The translations under genes and the position numbers were made by a program. DNA of 29,340 nucleotides, taken from NCBI GenBank assembly GCA_024277095.1, contig JAJRVX010000184.1, forward strand, positions 1 to 29,340. Reading direction: 5' to 3'. The notes under the pieces were generated by a model. The model was not told where the DNA came from and made no database searches. It was given only the letters and a program-made list of their open reading frames with translations. Source of the stretch: DUEN01 sp024277095 (GTDB taxonomy: Bacteria; Chloroflexota; Anaerolineae; DUEN01). How positions within the stretch are numbered: the stretch's first letter is position 1; each line of letters starts with the position of its first letter. Shown here piece by piece: positions 8,104 through 15,320 of the stretch.

Positions 8104-10596
8104 TCATCGTTCCAGCAGGCTGGGTTGGTGCAGGTCGAAAATTCGATAGGCGGCCAGTTTGATCCGATCGTTCACCAGGAACCAGGCCAGCGCGTATCCC
8201 CAGACCACCAGCGCCCAGTGCCATCCGATGGGGGCCATGAAGATCCCGTAGGTGGCGATCAGCGTCGCCACGAGCTGCGTCCCCGCCACTGCGCCCAGCA
8301 GGATGGGGGCGGGTCGGATGGACCAGAAGGGGCGCCGGGTGCGGGTGACGAAGATGGTGAGGTGCCCGGCCACGGACAGCTTCAGATACATCAGGGACTG
8401 GATCGTCGGTCGGTCGAGGTGGAACATGCGCTCGCCCAGGTAGAAGAGGCCGAAGGAGGCGAACACCCCGGCGATGCCCAGGACCGTGGCGATCCCCAGC
8501 ACGATGGGCATATTCCACGCCTCGGGTTGGTCGGAGTAGTGGACGTGATCGTAGGCGATGGACAGGATGGCGCCATCGTTCAGCAGCGCCAACAGGACGA
8601 TCATCACCGCCGTGACCGGGTAGAAGTTGAAGACCAGGATGGATAAGGTCATGAACAGCAGGACCCGGATCGTCTCGGCGATGCGGTAGATGGCGTAACT
8701 GTTCATGCGTTGGAAGATCTTGCGGCTCTCCTTGACCGCATCGATGATGACGGAGAGCCCGGGCGTCAGCAACACGATGTCCGCCGCAGCCCGGGCGGCG
8801 TCTGTAGCGTCCGAGACGGCGATGCCGGCGTCCGCCTTTTTCAGCGCCGGCGCGTCGTTCACCCCATCGCCGGTCATGCCCACGATGTGCCCGTGCTGTT
8901 GTAACACATCCACGATGTGGTACTTGTGCTCAGGAAAGACCTGTGCAAACCCATCGGCCTGCTCGATGGCCTCGGAGAGCTGCCCGGTCTCGTGGAACCG
9001 AGCTTTTGCGAAGAGGCTGGCGTCCAGGATATTGGCGCCCAGGCCCAACTGCCGGGCGATCTCCTTGGCGATAGCGATCTGATCCCCGGTCACCATCTTC
9101 ACCTTGATCCCCATCTTCTCAGCGGTCTCGATGGTGGCTTGTGAGTCCTTGCGAGGTGGGTCATACAGGGGCAACACGCCCAGGAATTGCCATTGGCCGC
9201 TCTCGTCCGTGCGGGCCACACCCAGGGAGCGGAACCCACGGGTGGCGAACTCGTTCACCGCCTGTTCGACCTGGAGCTTCACCCGGGCCGCGTTGGCGGA
9301 TAGGGCCATGATCACCTGGGGCGCCCCCTTGGTCACCTGGAACGTCTTCCCGTCCGGCCCCTTCACGGTGGCCTCCGTTCGCTTGTGGACGGGATCGAAG
9401 GGGCGGAAGTGGATCACATGGTATTCGCTCAGTCGTTGTGAATCCTTTACGCCGCCGAGGACGGCCAGGTCGATGGTATCCTGATCCTCTGCCCGGGAGG
9501 CCAGCGCCGCGTAGAAGATCACCTGGTCCGGGCTTTCTCCTTCCACACAGTATGGGTCGCCCAGCGTCAGCTTGTTCTCCGTCAGCGTGCCGGTCTTGTC
9601 GGAGCACAGGATGTCGATACCGGCCAACTCCTCGATGGCGGCCAGGTGGCTGACGATGGCCTGCTTCCGGGCCAGCAGCCTGGCCCCGACGGCCATGGTG
9701 ACCGATAGGACGGCGGGCATGGCCACGGGCACCGCGGCCACGGTCAACACCAGAGCGAACTCCAGCGTGGTGAGCATGTTGTCGCCCCGAAATAGGGCGA
9801 CCGAGAGGATCAAGATCACCAGCGCCAGGGCCAGCACGATCAGGTAATCGCCGATCTTCAGGACGGCGCGCTGGAAGTGGCTAACGGTGTGGGCGGTTTC
9901 CACCAGGTGGGCTGTTTTGCCGAAGTAAGTATCCTTTCCGGTGGCGTAGACCAGGGCGTTGATCTCCCCCTGCTTGATGATCGAGCCGGAGTAGACGCTG
10001 TCCCCCGGCTTGTGCGTGACGGGAAGGGACTCGCCGGTGAGGGCGGACTGATCCACGGTGATCGGGTCGCCCTCTAGCAGGCGGACATCGGCGGGCACGA
10101 TGTCGCCGATGCGCAGCCGGATGATGTCGCCGGGCACGAGCTCCGGCGCCGGGACCGTTGTCCACGTGCCATCTCGTTTCACCCGGGCCTTCAGCGCCAG
10201 CTTCTCCTTGAGCGCCGCGATGGCGTTCCCGGCCTGGTACTCCTCCCAGAAGCCCACGACGGCGTTCATCAACAGGAGGGCCAGGATGATGCCGAAGTCC
10301 TCCCAGTGATGCACCAGTGCGGACAGGATGGCGGCGATCTCGATCATCCAGGGGATCGGCCCCCAGAAGTAGGAAAGGAACTTCAGGACGGGGTTGCTCT
10401 TCTCCTCGGGAAGCTCGTTGTAGCCATATTGTGTAAGCCGGCGTTGTGCCTCCGCTTGGCTGAGGCCATCGGTTGAGGCATCGAGCCGTTTCAGTAGCTC
10501 CGTCAGTGGCAGGGCCGCGGCTTGGTCGCCGGCCATATGGGACATGTCGGCCGAGGATGCTGACGAGCCTTGCTTTTGTTTGCTCTTCTCCATCAT
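8104..10596 (-). CDS. plasma-membrane-type proton-translocating P-type ATPase (P3A)
   Basis: The 830-aa protein is a P3A ATPase that pumps H+ out at the cost of ATP. The actuator loop carries TGES (187-190), the phosphorylation site is CSDKTGTLTEN with D333, the nucleotide domain has KGAP (424-427), and the hinge is GDGVNDAP (576-583). PVAMP (290-294) marks M4. D674 in LLNDGAI of M6 aligns with the Asp essential for proton transport in plant AHA2 (D684). The chain ends soon after M10, so the long C-terminal autoinhibitory domain of plant pumps is absent. The ATG at 10593 has better spacing (5 nt) to AAGGAG than the one at 10596. The PRC-barrel gene lies 91 bp upstream. Confidence 0.96.
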   Translation of the reverse strand: MMEKSKQKQGSSASSADMSHMAGDQAAALPLTELLKRLDASTDGLSQAEAQRRLTQYGYNELPEEKSNPVLKFLSYFWGPIPWMIEIAAILSALVHHWEDFGIILALLLMNAVVGFWEEYQAGNAIAALKEKLALKARVKRDGTWTTVPAPELVPGDIIRLRIGDIVPADVRLLEGDPITVDQSALTGESLPVTHKPGDSVYSGSIIKQGEINALVYATGKDTYFGKTAHLVETAHTVSHFQRAVLKIGDYLIVLALALVILILSVALFRGDNMLTTLEFALVLTVAAVPVAMPAVLSVTMAVGARLLARKQAIVSHLAAIEELAGIDILCSDKTGTLTENKLTLGDPYCVEGESPDQVIFYAALASRAEDQDTIDLAVLGGVKDSQRLSEYHVIHFRPFDPVHKRTEATVKGPDGKTFQVTKGAPQVIMALSANAARVKLQVEQAVNEFATRGFRSLGVARTDESGQWQFLGVLPLYDPPRKDSQATIETAEKMGIKVKMVTGDQIAIAKEIARQLGLGANILDASLFAKARFHETGQLSEAIEQADGFAQVFPEHKYHIVDVLQQHGHIVGMTGDGVNDAPALKKADAGIAVSDATDAARAAADIVLLTPGLSVIIDAVKESRKIFQRMNSYAIYRIAETIRVLLFMTLSILVFNFYPVTAVMIVLLALLNDGAILSIAYDHVHYSDQPEAWNMPIVLGIATVLGIAGVFASFGLFYLGERMFHLDRPTIQSLMYLKLSVAGHLTIFVTRTRRPFWSIRPAPILLGAVAGTQLVATLIATYGIFMAPIGWHWALVVWGYALAWFLVNDRIKLAAYRIFDLHQPSLLER

Positions 10597-10687
10597 CGCT
10601 CCTTCTCCTCATGAGCCGGTTGATGGGATATCGTGGATATGACCTCCCGTTTCGCCGGTGCGCCGGATGCGCCCCCAGGGTGATCCC

Positions 10688-11290
10688 TCATCTTCTGCGG
10701 ATCGGGATCGTCGGCAGCGCTTCAATGCTTCGCTTATCCAACTTCAGGTAGACGGTGTCCTCCTCTATGCGGTCGATGGCCGAGACGGGGATGGTCACGT
10801 CCTTCTGCCCCGAAAGGTGGCCCTCCCGTAGCACGAGATGGGTGATATGGCCGTTCGCCGGATCGACCAGGAACTCATCGATGCGCCCCACGCGTCCGTC
10901 GGTGGCTTCCACGTGATCTCCTCGGTGCACGGCCAGCTCGCCCGGGGGGATGTGCTCGGTCTCCAGCCGCACGGTCAGATCCTCCGGGACGACATAGGGC
11001 CACATCAGACACGGCCCGCCTGTGCACTCGGGCGCCTCAGCCTGGATGAACTGCGTCTCGATGAAGGGATCCATGGCGGATAGCTCTTGAGTGGTACAAC
11101 GCAGTCGTACCTGGTGAGGGGTGGACTCCACCACCTCGTCGATGCTGACCAGGCGCTCCGTATGCGGGAACCGCTTCTCCTTCACCACCAGGTGGGTGAT
11201 CTCCCAATTGGTGGGGTTCACGATCACACTGGTCACATGGCCGCAAGGGCCATCAACGCAATGCACTTCCGCATTCACTGGGATATCCAT
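10688..11290 (-). CDS. PRC-barrel domain protein (two barrel units)
   Basis: The 200-aa cytoplasmic protein contains two related beta units. The first (about 1-75) begins with a DIPVNAEV strand and contains GHVTSVIVNPTNWEITHLVV. The second (about 110-190) has DGRVGRIDEFLVDPANGHITHLVL, followed by VTIPVSAIDRIEEDTVYLKL. The pattern G-x-V/I-x(2)-I/V-x-V-[ND]-P-x(4)-I-T-H-L-V is that of PRC-barrel proteins, found in RimM, in photosynthetic reaction centre H subunits and in many small stress proteins. A scaffold or regulatory role for the adjacent proton pump is inference only. Its ATG has AGGAG 9-10 nt upstream. It is the first gene of the nine-gene run, downstream of the box at 11381-11400. Confidence 0.85.
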   Translation of the reverse strand: MDIPVNAEVHCVDGPCGHVTSVIVNPTNWEITHLVVKEKRFPHTERLVSIDEVVESTPHQVRLRCTTQELSAMDPFIETQFIQAEAPECTGGPCLMWPYVVPEDLTVRLETEHIPPGELAVHRGDHVEATDGRVGRIDEFLVDPANGHITHLVLREGHLSGQKDVTIPVSAIDRIEEDTVYLKLDKRSIEALPTIPIRRR

Positions 11291-11331
11291 CGTCGTGATC
11301 TCCTGTCGTGAAATGGATAACTACCTACCTC

Positions 11332-11400
11332 ATGATAACCGTGCCGGGGTGACCCGTCTTTATGCCCGTATAAAGGCTGGCTTAAGAGAACTTAAAGAAG
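11332..11400 (-). promoter_or_regulatory. regulatory region of the PRC-barrel/H+-ATPase operon with a tandem TTAAG box
   Basis: On the minus strand two tandem 10-nt units, CTTCTTTAAG and TTCTCTTAAG (11400-11381), end 90 nt before the start codon. A TATCAT at 11337-11332 is the best -10 candidate; no good -35 is visible, as is usual for promoters needing an OmpR-family activator. Between the two lies an inverted repeat, CTTTAT/ATAAAG (11358-11375, 6-nt loop), which may be a second operator. The same TTCnCTTAAG core recurs at 12771-12814. Binding by the adjacent response regulator is inferred, not shown. Confidence 0.5.
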
Positions 11401-11425
11401 CTCCTGATCGTGTGGCCGGCAACAA

Positions 11426-11486
11426 AACACTCGCCCTACATATTGTTGCCTGCGTCGATACCATCGCAATATGTAGGGCGAGTGTT
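11426..11486 (-). terminator. 20-bp perfect inverted repeat, probable terminator of the HEAT operon
   Basis: Arms 11426-11445 and 11467-11486 are perfect reverse complements, with a 21-nt loop. Read on the minus strand, the second arm ends in GTGTTTTGTTG, a T-rich tail suited to intrinsic termination, 49 bp after the stop of the HEAT-repeat gene. The stem is longer than needed for a terminator, so it may also be a dispersed palindromic repeat. It insulates the next promoter at 11332-11400. Confidence 0.65.
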
Positions 11487-11534
11487 CGTGCGTGCGTGTG
11501 GAGGTCGGGCTGGCTTTGAGGATCCTTGGCTCTC

Positions 11535-12086
11535 TCAACGGCTGTCGCCGGCCTTCCCCCCTGTGTTCAGGTTCGCAGATTGCGCCAGCCTGTGCAGGAC
11601 GGTGTCCACGGCCTCCGGGATCTCCGTGGTCGGATCGATGCCCTCTAGCGCCTTCAGCACCGGCGCCACCTCGTCCCGGTAGCCCATTTCGGATAGGGCG
11701 TGGAGCACGTGGTGGGTCCCGTCCCGTAGCCAGGCCGATTGGGGATGCTCCGCCAGGGCTTGCAGCAAGGGGGGGAGCCCGGCGGGCCCGATGGCGATCA
11801 GCCCCTCGGCGGCCAGCCAGCGGGTGCCGCCGTTCTCATCCTCCAGGGCCTTCACCAATGCCGATGCCGCCGTCGGGTCGGCGATCTCCTTCAAAGCTTT
11901 GGTGGCCTCCCAACGCATGTGGTCGTTGGGGGCCGAGATCGCCTCGATCAAAGGGGCTATCGCCGGCTTCCCCAATGCGACCAGGGCTTCCCGTGCTTCC
12001 TCACGCGCCCAGCCGTCATCATCGGCCAGGGTCCTGATCAACGTGTGTACGTCCTTCTTGCCTTCCTGACTCAATCGTTCAAACAT
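11535..12086 (-). CDS. HEAT-repeat domain protein
   Basis: The 183-aa protein is an all-helical repeat protein. Units of about 31-33 residues recur: WAREEAREALVALGKPAIAPLIEAI, MRWEATKALKEIADPTAASALVKAL and TRWLAAEGLIAIGPAGLPPLLQAL. This is the PBS-lyase/HEAT_2 type found in phycobilin lyases and many bacterial scaffold proteins. It has no catalytic motif, so a protein-binding role is the most that can be said. The start at 12086 is preferred because AGGGAGGAAGC stands just before it; an ATG 33 codons further upstream would add a polar segment with no ribosome site. It is the last gene of a three-gene run ended by the inverted repeat at 11426-11486. Confidence 0.85.
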   Translation of the reverse strand: MFERLSQEGKKDVHTLIRTLADDDGWAREEAREALVALGKPAIAPLIEAISAPNDHMRWEATKALKEIADPTAASALVKALEDENGGTRWLAAEGLIAIGPAGLPPLLQALAEHPQSAWLRDGTHHVLHALSEMGYRDEVAPVLKALEGIDPTTEIPEAVDTVLHRLAQSANLNTGGKAGDSR

Positions 12087-12177
12087 GCTTCCTCCCTTGT
12101 CCCCTTCCCCGTGTCCAGGGTGTGTTCCGGCGTCCTCGTCCGTCGCATGATCGGCGCGAGGCGCAGCCTGCCTCTCC

Positions 12178-12191
12178 GGCCACATGTGGCC
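12178..12191. repeat. 14-bp perfect palindrome between the HEAT and Cys-miniprotein genes
   Basis: GGCCACATGTGGCC is a perfect dyad in the 136-bp gap between the Cys-rich miniprotein gene and the HEAT gene. It could be an operator or an RNA processing hairpin. There is no T tract, so it is not an intrinsic terminator. Confidence 0.3.
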
Positions 12192-12222
12192 ATTGTGGTC
12201 CTGCGGAACTCGCCTGCGTACA

Positions 12223-12408
12223 TCAAGCTCTGGCCACCCCGGGCGGCAGGGCGCAGGTCCATCGCTTGGGATGCCACCAGGGCGCTCGACAGTATAGGTG
12301 GGTCGTTTGGGCCAGATGGTCGTGTTCCTTGTCCAGGAAACGACAGTGTGCGCACTTGTCCGGGATGGGCGGATTTGATGTGGTTTGCTGTTCGTTCTGC
12401 TCTGCCAT
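12223..12408 (-). CDS. 61-aa cysteine-rich miniprotein
   Basis: The frame encodes 61 residues with a CAHC pair (about residues 19-22) followed by two single cysteines (in LYCRAP and WTCALP) and several His residues (EHDH, THLYC). This is enough for one zinc or redox site. The N-terminus is polar and Gln-rich. I do not recognise a family. The start at 12408 is supported by GGAGGG 4-5 nt upstream; the longer frame from 12477 would overlap the preceding gene. It sits between the two-TM miniprotein gene and the HEAT gene on the same strand, within the unit controlled from 12739-12814. Coding is supported by the ribosome site and context rather than by homology. Confidence 0.6.
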   Translation of the reverse strand: MAEQNEQQTTSNPPIPDKCAHCRFLDKEHDHLAQTTHLYCRAPWWHPKRWTCALPPGVARA

Positions 12409-12473
12409 GGTTCCCTCCGTAAGATTTCCCGGGGTGTTCCCCCGTTGTCCTGCGGGCCGATTGGGTCTTGCCC

Positions 12474-12686
12474 TCAAAGGTCGGTGATCAACAACACATA
12501 GGTTACGAACACTCCCAGGGCAAAGGCGGCCAGCACCAATAGCCCCAAGAGGATATCGTCACGCGGCTTGACCAGGGTGTCGCTGGTGTCGTGGCCCTGG
12601 ACCCGGAAGAAGCCCCAGGCGATGAAGCTGAGCAACAGCCCTACCAGGATGCTGAGTAGAAGGGGTGCTGCATGCACAGATGGCAT
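12474..12686 (-). CDS. 70-aa membrane miniprotein with two TM segments
   Basis: The 70-aa protein has two hydrophobic helices (about 8-27 and 44-66). They are joined by a polar loop with FFRVQGHDTSDTLVKPRDD, so it is a hairpin membrane protein with both ends on the same side. I do not recognise a characterised family. AAGGA lies 8 nt before the ATG. It is the first gene after the promoter with the 11-bp repeat array, so it is probably the most direct target of that control. Small membrane proteins in such positions often modulate a sensor kinase or a membrane pump; here that is speculation. Confidence 0.72.
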   Translation of the reverse strand: MPSVHAAPLLLSILVGLLLSFIAWGFFRVQGHDTSDTLVKPRDDILLGLLVLAAFALGVFVTYVLLITDL

Positions 12687-12738
12687 GGAATGAGTCCTTA
12701 CAATGAATTCTTAAGCGAGCGGAGGAGCGTTATCTCGC

Positions 12739-12814
12739 TTATTAGCATGGCTCAGAAGAGTCCAAACGTCCTTATGAGAATCTGACGGGGACCTTAAGCG
12801 AACCTTAAGATTCT
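12739..12814 (-). promoter_or_regulatory. promoter with four tandem 11-bp boxes, candidate OmpR-family operator
   Basis: On the minus strand four contiguous 11-mers run from 12814 to 12771: AGAATCTTAAG, GTTCGCTTAAG, GTCCCCGTCAG and ATTCTCATAAG. The second and fourth share TTCnCnTAAG and the third is a weaker copy. They abut a possible -35 (TTTGGA, 12766-12761), then 16 nt and TAATAA (12744-12739) as a -10. Contiguous 11-bp direct repeats touching the -35 are the standard layout for activation by PhoB/OmpR-type regulators. The ATG served is at 12686. A further CTTAAG stands at 12710-12715 in the leader. Confidence 0.6.
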
Positions 12815-12873
12815 GTTAGCGCGAAGAAGCGGCAGGTGAGGGGACTTACTCGTGGGGGCGCATGCGGAGATGG

Positions 12874-14325
12874 CTATGCTGGGGTCCGATCATCATCAGG
12901 GGTATCCTTTGCTGGGCTGAGGGGCAGCCAGAGGGTGAAGCGGCTGCCCTGGCCGGGGGTGCTGTCCACCTCCAGTCGGCCGCCGTGGGCGGTGATCAGG
13001 TCCCGGGCGATGCTCAATCCCAATCCCATGCCTTGTGGGAAGCGGGCGTGGGTATGGCTGCGGTAGAAGGGGGTGAAGATATGTTCCAGTTCCTCCGGCG
13101 GGATGCCAGGTCCGGTGTCACTTACCCGGATCCATATGCTCCCATCCTCGACGCCGGAGTGAACGGCGATGGTGCCCCCGGGGGGTGTGTATTTGATGGC
13201 GTTGCTGAGCAGGTTCCCCAGCGCCTGGGCCAGCCGATCGGGATCGGCCTCCACGACGGGCAGACCGGCTGGCGTTCGGTCCTCCCAGCGGAGCCCTTTC
13301 TCCTGGGCGGCCGCCTTCCAGGGGGATAGCGCCTGGGGAAGCCACTCGCTCAGGGCGATCGGGCGGCGGTCCAGCTCCAGGGTGCCCACCACCTGATCAT
13401 GGAGCAGGGCCAGATCGTCCAGCAGGCGTTGCAGGTGATTCAGTTCGCTCTCCATGCCGGTTAGCAAATCATGCCGCAGGGACGGGTCCTGATCTGCGCC
13501 CCTGAGCAGCGCCTGGATGGCCGAGTGGAGAGCGCCCAGTGGGCGTCCCAGCTCGTGTATGAGGTTGGACAGCAGCCGGTGGCGGATCTCCTCCAGGGTG
13601 TGCAGACGCTCTACCAGCGTGTTGAAGGCGTGAACCAGCAGGCGGATCTCCTGTGGCCCCTGTTCGGGGAGAGGGGTGGTCCGCTGTCCGGCGGCCAGCT
13701 GGTAGACGGCCTGGGTCACGCTCCTCAGGGGGCGCTCCAGGTTTAGGGCTAGGATCCACCCGATGATGGCGCCCAGGAGGAGCCCTGCCGCCAGCACCAT
13801 GACGACGAGGGAACGCATGCGCAGGAATCGCTCGTAGACGGAGGCCAGGTGGTAGGTCAGGCGTATGGCCCCGACGACCTGTTGATCTGGGCCGGGGACG
13901 GGGACCAGGACGTCGGCTATCTCCGCACGAAGGTGGCGACTGTATGAGGTCCGCACGTTGATCTCGCCCGACAGGACGTCGGACAGGCCGGGCAGGTCGA
14001 TGGGGTGCCCGAGGGATTCCGTATCGGCAGGATCGCTGGAGGCCAACAGGCGTCCGCTTCGGTCCAGCAGCATCAGCCGTGCCTTCACCCGGGAGCTGAT
14101 GCGATCTACGAACTTCTGCGCCTCTGTCGGGTCATCCCAGAGGTTCGGCTGCGCGGCGGCCAGCTCGGCGATCAGGACCGCCTGGCCGGCCAGTTCGCCG
14201 GAGAGGTTGGCCAGGACGATCTGCGTCTCCAGGGTGTAGATGAGCGCGATGCCCATGATGGGGATGAGGACGAGCAGGGGAAGCACGTGGCTGAGGATGA
14301 ACCGCTGGCGTAATGTGCGTAGCAT
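12874..14325 (-). CDS. membrane sensor histidine kinase (HAMP-HisKA-HATPase)
   Basis: The 483-aa kinase has TM1 (about 13-31), a periplasmic sensor of about 140 residues (32-170), TM2 (about 171-193), HAMP (194-245), a HisKA domain with phospho-acceptor H257 in LIHELGRPL, and an ATPase domain with N box NLLSNAIKY (371-379), DTGPGI (403-408), F box FTPFYRS and GMGLGLSIA (432-440). The sensor looks like a dCache/PAS-like fold (LMLLDRSGRLLASSD), so the ligand cannot be read off. Its ATG overlaps the regulator's stop by one base (TGATG), indicating translational coupling. The cognate partner is the regulator immediately upstream. Confidence 0.95.
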   Translation of the reverse strand: MLRTLRQRFILSHVLPLLVLIPIMGIALIYTLETQIVLANLSGELAGQAVLIAELAAAQPNLWDDPTEAQKFVDRISSRVKARLMLLDRSGRLLASSDPADTESLGHPIDLPGLSDVLSGEINVRTSYSRHLRAEIADVLVPVPGPDQQVVGAIRLTYHLASVYERFLRMRSLVVMVLAAGLLLGAIIGWILALNLERPLRSVTQAVYQLAAGQRTTPLPEQGPQEIRLLVHAFNTLVERLHTLEEIRHRLLSNLIHELGRPLGALHSAIQALLRGADQDPSLRHDLLTGMESELNHLQRLLDDLALLHDQVVGTLELDRRPIALSEWLPQALSPWKAAAQEKGLRWEDRTPAGLPVVEADPDRLAQALGNLLSNAIKYTPPGGTIAVHSGVEDGSIWIRVSDTGPGIPPEELEHIFTPFYRSHTHARFPQGMGLGLSIARDLITAHGGRLEVDSTPGQGSRFTLWLPLSPAKDTPDDDRTPA

Positions 14326-15026
14326 CAGGCCTCCTGCGGTTCCAATTTATAGCCCACTCCCCGTATCGTGAGGATGCGACGAGGGCGGTTGGGCGTCTCC
14401 TCGAGCTTCTCCCGCAGCCAGCGAATGTGCACGTAGACCACCTGGGATTCCCCCGCGTACTCGGACCCCCACACACGAGCCAGAAGGTCGTCTACGGAGA
14501 CCACGTGGCCGGCCTCCAGCGCCAGGGTGTACAGCAGATCGAACTCACGGGGGGAGAGATCGACGGGGCGGCCCGCCACCGTGACCGTGTGGGCGGCCGG
14601 ATCGATCTCCAGGTCCCCAACCACGAGCGGCGCCGGCTCCCGGGGCGGGGATTCCGATGAGCGGGCCCGACGCAGGACGGCTTTGATGCGCGCCAGGAGC
14701 ACATCCAGATCGAAGGGCTTGGTGATGTAGTCGTCCGCCCCCAGCTCCAGGCCCAGCACTTCATCCAGCTCACGCCGGCGTGCGGTGAGGAAGATCACCG
14801 GGATGCCGAGGTGCTCCTGGAAATGCCGTAGGGCCTCCAGGCCGTCCATGCCCGGAAGCCCGATGTCCAGAAGGACCAGGTCCGGAGGGATGCGATGGGC
14901 GAGGGCCAGCGCGTCCTCCGCGGTGGCGGCTGCGCTGACCTGATAACCGGCCTGCTCCAGGTTGAAGGCCAGGCTTTGGCGCAGGAGCGCGTCGTCATCT
15001 ACCAACAGGATATGGGCAGGTGGCAT
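14325..15026 (-). CDS. OmpR/PhoB-family response regulator
   Basis: From the chosen start the protein has 233 residues: a receiver domain (acidic pocket D10-D12, phospho-acceptor D54 in LLDIGLPGMDG, T81, K103 in TKPFD) and a winged-helix DNA-binding domain (about 135-230) with LSPREFDLLYTLA and the end motif IRGVGYKL. Such domains bind tandem direct repeats of about 10-11 bp, the format seen at 11381-11400 and 12771-12814. An ATG at 15161 would add 45 residues that do not resemble a receiver domain. The ATG at 15026 has GGAG about 7 nt upstream and starts directly at the family's N-terminal strand. Confidence 0.95.
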   Translation of the reverse strand: MPPAHILLVDDDALLRQSLAFNLEQAGYQVSAAATAEDALALAHRIPPDLVLLDIGLPGMDGLEALRHFQEHLGIPVIFLTARRRELDEVLGLELGADDYITKPFDLDVLLARIKAVLRRARSSESPPREPAPLVVGDLEIDPAAHTVTVAGRPVDLSPREFDLLYTLALEAGHVVSVDDLLARVWGSEYAGESQVVYVHIRWLREKLEETPNRPRRILTIRGVGYKLEPQEA

Positions 15027-15069
15027 GGTCTTCTCCGGGCATGTGTGAGCGGGGAATGCCGGTGGATCA

Positions 15070-15098
15070 AGTATACCATGATCCCGGCGAACCCCCAA
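15070..15098 (-). promoter_or_regulatory. extended -10 promoter of the two-component operon
   Basis: The minus strand reads TTGGGG (15098-15093), a 17-nt spacer, then TATACT (15075-15070) preceded by TGG, giving an extended -10. Transcription would start near 15063, leaving a leader of about 37 nt. No TTAAG box is present, so autoregulation through that motif is not evident. Confidence 0.6.
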
Positions 15099-15205
15099 TA
15101 GCGATCGCTTGGGCGTATATCCTGTCCGGGTGAGATACGGCGAGTAGGCTTGGGGGGACACGCTCCCTCAGCGGAAAGCCCCTCGTTTCGACTTCCCGAT
15201 CGGTG

Positions 15206-15234
15206 TTGACGACCGACCTGATCCCATGCATCAT
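15206..15234 (+). promoter_or_regulatory. possible promoter for the membrane spermidine-synthase-like gene
   Basis: TTGACG (15206-15211), a 17-nt spacer and CATCAT (15229-15234) form a moderate sigma-70-type promoter about 85 bp before the ATG at 15321. The leader then holds two small hairpins: ATCACG/CGTGAT (15272-15290) and CCCAC/GTGGG (15291-15306). The second covers part of the GGGGAGGA ribosome binding region. Confidence 0.4.
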
Positions 15235-15320
15235 TAGGGCGAGGGGCGGGTGGGTGAGCGATGGGCTGGCTATCACGTCTCTCTCGTGATCCCACCACCT
15301 TGTGGGGAGGATAGGGCGGT

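Noticed and set aside
15027..15161. 45-codon N-terminal extension of the response regulator
   Set aside because: The extension is unlike any receiver domain and contains the promoter at 15070-15098. The ATG at 15026 fits the family start and has a ribosome site.
15099..15320. tRNA or other RNA gene in the gap between the two-component operon and the next gene
   Set aside because: No cloverleaf, CCA end or T-loop consensus was found; only a moderate promoter and short hairpins.
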